A program made the translations under genes and the position numbers. DNA of 33,934 nt. It comes from UBA9715 sp003452695. GTDB taxonomy: Bacteria > Actinomycetota > Coriobacteriia > Coriobacteriales > Eggerthellaceae. Shown here one piece after another: positions 29,501-33,934 of this stretch. The notes beneath the pieces were generated by a model. The model was not told the DNA's origin, did not search any database, and saw only the letters and a program-made list of their open reading frames with translations. The stretch is taken from NCBI GenBank assembly GCA_946625225.1, contig CAMOTA010000018.1:1-33934 (forward strand). The letters run 5' to 3'. The first letter of the stretch is position 1. Each line of letters opens with the position of its first letter.

Positions 29501-32500
29501 GATTCTTATCGCCCCACGTAACCGACTGCTTCTTGGCCGTATCCGCCACAAGCTGCTGCGGGGGCAAGACGTCTCTTCGTGTTACCTTGCCCACCGTGGC
29601 GTCGATGTGCAGCCAGATGGCCTGGCGCGTGCCGAACGCGTTTTCGAAGTCCTCCCAGACTTTCTCGCCCTTCACGATTACGGAAGGCGCGTTGGCAATT
29701 TCGCCGCCATAGGTGTTTTCGTCGGTGTTGCCCGCGTCTGCCGAGAACACCGACATGAAGGCGTTCTTCGTCCGGTTGGTCTGCTGGATGAGCTGGACGG
29801 CATCCGCGTAGTCTTTCACCGATGCCTGCGCCCAGGTGTGGGCTCCGTAATAGTCCGGATCGGGCACCACGCCCGGTGCTTCTGCGTTCGCGTTGTCGTA
29901 GGTTTCCTTCGACCAGCCCGGCGCCTCCTCCGTTACGAACCAGTAGTCGCGCTCCACGTGGTTCCAGTTGTGTGCGGCCGGTTCGCTTTCGATGGGCAGG
30001 GCCGGCCATCCCAGTGCGTCCACGCCCTGTGCAGGGTACTTCACCTTCCATACGATGTTGCCGGGCGAAATGTCGTTGTCCTTTCCGAGAACCGTCACAT
30101 AGCCGCCCTCGGTGTACTCGTCGCTGCCGTCTATGGCGAACTCCTGCGCAGCCGATGCGAGGTTAACGCCGAATTGGACGGTCACGGGGTATGCCGTGCC
30201 GTCCGTTGCCACGAAGGAGTTACCGCGCAGAACGTAGGGCAACGTGGCCAACGGATAGCCAGCCGCATCCTGTTCCACCGTTTCGAGCATGTTGTTCTCG
30301 TTCAGCACGTACTTCGTGCCGTCTGCGGCCGTGTATTCTTTGTCGTTTATCGACAGCTTCGTATTCGTGTATTCCTGGTTGCCCTCGCCGTCTATGCCCG
30401 AGGGAACCGGCAACGTGACGTCGGTGAAGACGTATGCATATGGCACGGCGGTCAGGTTCAGCTTGGTGGGCTGAGCATCGCCCTTCCACACCTTGTAGAA
30501 GTAAAAGTCGGCATCGAAGTCCACGTGCACGTGGCGCGGGTTCTGGATGTTCGAAAGCGTAACATCAATCGTGCCGTCCGAGTTCGCCTCGAACGTTATA
30601 CCATCGACCGTTGCCGTGCTCTCGTTGAAAGCAGTCGTCGTGTCGCCAGACGAAATGCCCGTCGCATTCCCGTTGGCATCGTACACGACGGTGTACGATG
30701 CCGGGTTGCTCAGCCCGCTTCCGCCGATTTGGAACTGCTTCACGCGATAGCCCTCTTCGGGAACAGCGGTTACCGTGGCGGTTGCGCCGAGGCCCATGGT
30801 GGCCACGCCCTCCAGCGCGATGGGCTCGCAGTTATCGGAGGCGAGGTCGTAGTTCTCGAGATAGATGCCGCCGCCGGTGCCATGAGTCTGTTCGATGTAG
30901 GTGAAGATGGTGGTGTCGAACAGGTTGGTGATAACCGAACCGGAGTGCGCTTGCGAGCCGCTCCATTTCAGCGAGGACTTCGTGGCATCCAGAAGCACGG
31001 CGAAGCCGGTGTCGAAGCTGGTGTCGTCGTCGTTTCGCGCGGATTTCCACGAGGCATCTCCCACGTATTGGTAAATGCGCTGAAGCGTCATAATCTTGGG
31101 ATCAGTGCTCGTGATCGCGTTCCCGTATTCGTCCTTTACCTTGCCAACCAGGAGCAATCTTGCCAGATAGCTTGCTTGCAAGTTTGTGTTCAAATCTTTG
31201 TACTGAATTACGTTCTTGCCGTTGGCGATATAGGTACCGCCATTCAAAAGGGTAATCTGCCCCTTTGTCGTGCCGTCTCCTTTTTGGAAGAACGCTTTTT
31301 CGAACGTGCCGTCCTTGTCGCGAATGTTGATGATTCCCCGGGACGAGAAGCGCAGGCCGTTGGCGTGGTCTCCCGTTCCTCCTGCCACGAGCAGCGGGTG
31401 TTCGGGTTGCTCTTCGAAGGGGCCTTTCTCTACCCAGCCATCTCCTTGGAAGCCCGATTCCACTTGGTAATAGAGCGTGCCGTCGGCCTTGCCGTAGTTC
31501 GGGGTAAGCGCATAGGACTGCGCGCCGGATACGATGGTCATGCCCTCTGCGAACTTGGTTTTATCGTCGCCGGCCACAGACCTGCCCCAGACGTTTTGAG
31601 AAGTGGGAAGGTCCAGGTCGTGGGCTGCGTAGGAAATCGTGCCCGCAACGGGGTTGCCGTCGGCATCTTGCACTTCGATGTCGAAACCGAGCTCCGCGCC
31701 TGTGGCATGCACGATTTCCTTGTCTTCGATGACAACTTGCTCATAACCCGTGCTGGTCTGCGCGCCGAAGTTCGCGCCAGCTTTCCTGGCTGCTTCCACT
31801 TGCCCGTTCACTTCATCTCTCGTTTTCGCGATGGCCTTGTCTTCGTTGATGCTGTTGCCTTCGGAATCCTTCACGCTCGCGATTACCGAAAGGGTATTCG
31901 GCCCCTGCAGCATGACAAGCGCCTTGTCGTACGAATATGTGTTTCCCCCTGCGTCTGTCAGGATGCGAGGATGTTCGGCGTCTACCGTATAGGACGACTC
32001 GATGTTCACCTCGTTCATGGTAATGACCAGATTGCCGCGCATTCCGTTGGGCAGCGTTGCGGCATTCAGGTAGGTTATGCGGTACAGATAGCTGCCCGCG
32101 GGCGCCTTTATCGTGTTCGTCGTGCCGTTTTCGCTGGCTTTGTCCCTTATGCTGTCGTGGAAGCTCTTCAGCTCTCCCACATAGGCGATGCCCGCGCTAA
32201 CGCCGGAAACGGGGTGGCCCGTGCCCATGGGGTCGTTGGTCGATGCCGTGGGGTTCTCCTTGGCGTCGGTAAGGGGCGCGTCACCCGCTGCCACCCATTT
32301 GAACCGGGGGTCCTGGATGTCGATGATGAAGCCGCTCGGGTTGTTCCAGCTCAGCTTGCTCCTGTCGATGTAGACGTTGCCATAGGGGAGCGGGTTGGCG
32401 AAATCGTTCGGGTCATCGTCGAGGGGTTCCCCACCGTACCAGGCGTTAGTTCCGCCAATCCACCTGGATATTGAATTGCCGCCGCGATAGACCGACTTGT

Positions 32501-32768
32501 CGGCCGTTCCGTAGATGGCGTTGTACCCCGTGGGTGCGCTACCCGCTTTCACCGCCTTGCAGTGGTCGCACGCCTGCTGGTTCTTTTCGCCCCGCGCCGC
32601 AGCGTACGCTTCTTCGGCTCCTCCTGCAGCCGAATAGCCGGCGACGATTGCAGCGATGCCTGCGCAGCACAGCATGGCTGCGAGCAGCACTTCCAATGCG
32701 AGCTGTGCGGGATTTTTCCAAATGGGCCGGCCGTTCTTTCTGGTTGCGAAGCTTGCATGCGAATTCAT
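26547..32768 (-). CDS. Giant sortase-anchored surface protein with CshA-type and InlB-type repeats
   Basis: A 2073-residue exported protein. The N-terminus has basic residues, then a hydrophobic signal segment at about 21-46 (AQLALEVLLAAMLCCAGIAA). The first 1000 residues are adhesin-like, with no family I recognise. Cna-B-like beta domains occur near 1030 (VKGEKVWED) and 1220 (DFTVVKIWDD). Two CshA-type fibril repeats start near 1364 and 1571, each opening with GxxGxxQTGTPxF and continuing to a NDDFVG/DPDFVG strand. InlB/Listeria-Bacteroides-type repeats lie near 1855-1990 (YTITYDANGG). A Pro/Thr-rich wall-spanning linker leads to VPSTG (2042-2046), a hydrophobic helix and an RRRSR tail: a sortase signal with Val in place of Leu. 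ATG 32768 has AAGGGGG upstream. No sortase gene is in the window. Likely host or cell adhesion. Confidence 0.88.
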   Translation of the reverse strand: MNSHASFATRKNGRPIWKNPAQLALEVLLAAMLCCAGIAAIVAGYSAAGGAEEAYAAARGEKNQQACDHCKAVKAGSAPTGYNAIYGTADKSVYRGGNSISRWIGGTNAWYGGEPLDDDPNDFANPLPYGNVYIDRSKLSWNNPSGFIIDIQDPRFKWVAAGDAPLTDAKENPTASTNDPMGTGHPVSGVSAGIAYVGELKSFHDSIRDKASENGTTNTIKAPAGSYLYRITYLNAATLPNGMRGNLVITMNEVNIESSYTVDAEHPRILTDAGGNTYSYDKALVMLQGPNTLSVIASVKDSEGNSINEDKAIAKTRDEVNGQVEAARKAGANFGAQTSTGYEQVVIEDKEIVHATGAELGFDIEVQDADGNPVAGTISYAAHDLDLPTSQNVWGRSVAGDDKTKFAEGMTIVSGAQSYALTPNYGKADGTLYYQVESGFQGDGWVEKGPFEEQPEHPLLVAGGTGDHANGLRFSSRGIINIRDKDGTFEKAFFQKGDGTTKGQITLLNGGTYIANGKNVIQYKDLNTNLQASYLARLLLVGKVKDEYGNAITSTDPKIMTLQRIYQYVGDASWKSARNDDDTSFDTGFAVLLDATKSSLKWSGSQAHSGSVITNLFDTTIFTYIEQTHGTGGGIYLENYDLASDNCEPIALEGVATMGLGATATVTAVPEEGYRVKQFQIGGSGLSNPASYTVVYDANGNATGISSGDTTTAFNESTATVDGITFEANSDGTIDVTLSNIQNPRHVHVDFDADFYFYKVWKGDAQPTKLNLTAVPYAYVFTDVTLPVPSGIDGEGNQEYTNTKLSINDKEYTAADGTKYVLNENNMLETVEQDAAGYPLATLPYVLRGNSFVATDGTAYPVTVQFGVNLASAAQEFAIDGSDEYTEGGYVTVLGKDNDISPGNIVWKVKYPAQGVDALGWPALPIESEPAAHNWNHVERDYWFVTEEAPGWSKETYDNANAEAPGVVPDPDYYGAHTWAQASVKDYADAVQLIQQTNRTKNAFMSVFSADAGNTDENTYGGEIANAPSVIVKGEKVWEDFENAFGTRQAIWLHIDATVGKVTRRDVLPPQQLVADTAKKQSVTWGDKNPYDAGQENVQVVAKLADIPLQDASGQRITYTQADDGSYPASNGITYWVNELVKTTPNGAVVQYTVRETLDAAGTMLVEKDKEAAGLVGYTASADEVAWSKMDKDLKTEVGQGADKVEVDTYRGELTNELALGDFTVVKIWDDAPATEHGDGDAAKLKDAYTLFENDVKVADSGNLKLQPAAAEPYVKTGDAEVGILETKNGTSTDGKVTTTFTWHNIPKYVGSAEGVRKAVYSVKETKLANYEAPVYGGDATDKALDQGSITNTQRPPTPVDDETWGLRGQQQTGTPSFEKGTADIETIQFIDPKTNKPTNAKTVDALDEHGDKIGTYTLNDNGTVTFKPNDDFVGDPAPAKLHATDGNGFTTDAKYQPHVVDDTETDTVSRTIHYIYSTDGSTAAPDVPQSTTFTRTATGLDPETHEPVWGDWKLTKSTLDDVESPEIEGWNPSSELVPGFDKLTYDQIDKVKDVTVVYSPNPPAGSHKTSFGPKGAVQTGTPPFTKGTGTIEKYELVDKDGKVVKKLPAYDADGKEVGSYTIDTETGKVTYTPDPDFVGTPTPATVRATDTLGETATGTYTPTSIENTEASTVTKTITHVYEDGSPVLDSKGNPLVTTQTLKFEREGTVNPDTGEITWPAWGKKTFEDWNAPDVAGYTPHKPKSTGETVTGDSDDITDEIVYKKDSYTVVYKNGSNGKSDGKGDQTGVPYGEKVRGGNTVTPDDGYKFTGTYTYTITKKDGTVETGKTDDPKSVVVTGNVVFTPLYEKLPEVTYIDPATGRVIQDWLPFNDDRTEPSAPGNPTRDGYDFDGWDREVDDDGNVTYKATWKPWKYTITYDANGGVGTMTDQKFTSDDSTAESKRNSFTRDGYDFVGFKAKGEDGKYLKDADGNDLLFSDPRDFMNYLREQGPDSKVTLVAQWVKKANLVPKPDPTKPNPTPTPTPTKPSPSTPSSTTPTKGSVPSTGDQAIPWALGLVAIAGLGVAVFARRRSR

Positions 32769-32852
32769 GATGCACCCCCTTGCTAGCCGAGAAGAAGCGT
32801 TAACCGTTGCGTTAACTATCAATTCATGAACGAATTGCTATGGCTGTTCGCA

Positions 32853-32858
32853 ATTATA
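32853..32858 (-). promoter_or_regulatory. Candidate -10 element of the surface-protein gene
   Basis: On the minus strand a TATAAT lies 85 bases upstream of the ATG at 32768, in a strikingly AT-rich stretch (about 32810-32960). The -35 region at 17 bases (GTATAT) is a poor match. Two GTTAAC palindromes lie between it and the start and could be an operator or a small leader hairpin. Confidence 0.5.
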
Positions 32859-33129
32859 CCGCGAAACAGGGAAAAATATACGTTCGAAATGGGATAACGC
32901 TTTGAATATTTGAACATAGCGGAATAATAGGAAATACGGAAAAAAGGACAGTTAAACAAGATGGTGGCTTGCTTTGCGATATCTATTCCCGGGAGGCTTT
33001 TCAAGGGCGGCCAGGCGGCGGGGGCGGGGAGAGGGGATTCGAGTTTGCCGCCGGCCCGGCCGCGAAAAGGGCCCATCGCCGGCCGAAAGAGGAATGCTTT
33101 ATAAGCCCCTTGGCGCGGTCGGATTCAAC
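32859..33129. other. Intergenic region with an abrupt AT-rich to GC-rich switch, no gene seen
   Basis: The stretch up to about 32960 is AT-rich and likely the control region of the surface-protein gene. From about 33000 the composition switches sharply to GC-rich (GGCGGCGGGGGCGGGG). Open frames here lack ribosome sites and homology. The switch may mark the edge of an inserted segment containing the transposase remnant. Confidence 0.4.
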
Positions 33130-33181
33130 GGTTGCTGGCCGCGCTCCGGCCAGGACGCAGGTTGGAGCGCGGCCAGCAACC
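33130..33181. repeat. 18-bp perfect inverted repeat next to the transposase remnant
   Basis: GGTTGCTGGCCGCGCTCC at 33130-33147 is perfectly complementary to 33164-33181, with a 16-base spacer. It lies about 70 bases before the recognisable transposase coding. It may be a palindromic repeat of the host or part of the insertion junction; no matching terminal repeat can be seen because the element continues beyond the window. Confidence 0.6.
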
Positions 33182-33253
33182 TGTACCGCGGTATTCAAAA
33201 GAAGACGCGAATGTCCCGATATAGCGAGCGCCTCTTCCCCGGAATCGCGCCGA

Positions 33254-33934
33254 GAGTTCTACGGCGCGTGTGCGCTGCTCGACGCCGTCGCGGCGGAATC
33301 CGGCGCGGAGGCGGCGCTCAGGCGGGCCCTGCCCGGCGCCTGGGACCAGGCGATGTCGCTGGCCTACTACATGATCTGCGAGGGCCCGGCGCCGCTGTCG
33401 CGGTTCCCCCGCTTCGCGGCGACGCACGCCACCCCGCACGGCGCGCCCATCGCCTCGCAGCGCTCCTCGGAGCTGCTCGCCTCGATCGGCGAGGCCGAGC
33501 GCGACCTCGCGGCGCTCTTGCGCGCGTGCTCGCGCGAGCTCGCCGCCGGCAACCGCGTCGAGGCCCACGAGCGCCACTACGACGGGTACTTCGAGGTCGT
33601 CCGGGGCAAGCCGGTCGGCAGGGACGGCGCCATCGCCGCCGCCACGGCCCGCGCGGGCTACTTCGCGCTGTTCTCCAACGAGGTCATGGAGCCCTTCGAC
33701 GCGCTCGCCGTCTACCACGACAAGGACGCGATCGAGAAGCGCTTCGGGGACGTCAAGGGGCCGCTCGACTTCCGCACGCCGCGCGTGTCGGCCGAGGAGA
33801 CCCTGGCCGGCAAGCTGTTCGTGGCGTTCGTCGCGCTCGTCCTGGCGGCATGGCTCCGCAGGCGCATGAAGGAGACCGGGCTGGACGAGGTCGAGGCCAT
33901 CGAGCGCTACACGCAGGAGGGGCGCCGACCGCGC
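33254..33934 (+). pseudogene. IS1634-type (IS4-like) transposase, internally deleted, running off the window
   Basis: The frame is open to the last base. It begins with REFYGACALLDAVAAESGAE and DQAMSLAYYMICEG, then RFPRFAATHATPHG and IASQRSSELLASIGEAERD, all characteristic of the N-terminal third of IS1634-type transposases. It then jumps directly to LAALLRACSRELAAGNRVEA, ARAGYFALFSNEVMEPFDAL and the YxxKxxxExxxxxxK-type signature YHDKDAIEKRFGDVK, followed by GKLFVAFVALVLAAWLRRRM, which belong to the C-terminal part. About 200 middle residues with the two catalytic Asp regions (YDTTS.. and MDRGF) are missing; only the third catalytic Glu remains. The usual N-terminal 80-100 residues and a start codon with ribosome site are also not found. 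The product cannot transpose itself. Confidence 0.78.

Noticed and set aside
28251..32474. A 1407-codon open frame on the plus strand opposite the surface-protein gene, and a 555-codon one at 26544-28211
   Set aside because: The composition is that of an antisense shadow of a GC-rich gene (Arg/Val/Gly/His-rich, no domains, no ribosome site). The minus-strand frame has clear domains, a signal peptide and an anchor.
33028..33050. Minus-strand TCGAATCCCCTCTCCCCGCC resembling the 3' end of a tRNA-Ser, possibly an attachment site
   Set aside because: The sequence before it cannot form the T-arm stem and no other tRNA arms are present. Too short to call an att site without the other end.

Overview
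The window looks like a chromosomal segment from a GC-rich anaerobic actinobacterium of the class Coriobacteriia, probably Eggerthellaceae. This is inferred from base composition, the style of the LuxR-type regulator, the mix of Fe-S and flavin oxidoreductases, a molybdopterin-oxidoreductase remnant, and the actinobacterial flavour of the cell-surface and signalling proteins. No rRNA, tRNA or CRISPR array was found.

Layout. (1) Positions 1-2240 begin with the 3' end of an epoxyqueuosine-reductase-like gene. A decayed stretch follows: a HipB-type HTH remnant, an intact DUF2798 membrane protein, a molybdopterin-oxidoreductase fragment and perhaps a flavodoxin-like fragment. (2) Positions 2243-5225 hold an unusual chaperone module: a divergent GroEL paralogue without GroES, a free-standing trigger-factor C-terminal domain, and a LuxR-type regulator. 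(3) Positions 5463-7775 hold an atypical short-chain dehydrogenase, a 70-residue helical protein, a 156-base structured intergenic element and a PanB-like (ketopantoate hydroxymethyltransferase fold) enzyme that has lost the metal-binding residues. A strong terminator closes this unit. (4) Positions 8156-14567 hold an SRPBCC/START-like protein, a FAD-dependent oxidoreductase, an AMP-forming ligase, an acyl carrier protein, isopentenyl-diphosphate isomerase and a ferredoxin-type aldo/keto reductase. (5) Positions 14759-23839 are a signalling block: a 7TM EAL protein, a membrane SpoIIE phosphatase fused to a histidine-kinase-type ATPase, a CmpB-like membrane protein and a double-GGDEF/EAL protein. 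(6) Positions 23949-26182 hold, on the minus strand, SRAP, glutaredoxin and alanine racemase. (7) Positions 26547-32768 encode a 2073-residue wall-anchored surface protein on the minus strand. (8) The right edge has a transposase with its catalytic core deleted.

How the genes may work together (inference). Regions 2-4 are co-oriented and could form one specialised small-molecule pathway. The ligase would load an acyl group on the carrier protein; the FAD enzyme, SDR, PanB-like protein and SRPBCC protein would modify it; and the chaperone pair would help fold unusual or oxygen-sensitive enzymes. Several of these enzymes lack textbook catalytic residues, which suggests new chemistry rather than standard fatty-acid or pantothenate metabolism. 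The product cannot be named from sequence.

The intergenic spaces carry many near-perfect palindromes. Some are clear terminators, but several lack a T-tract and recur as families (notably GGGGACAT...ATGTCCCC), which resembles REP-type elements.
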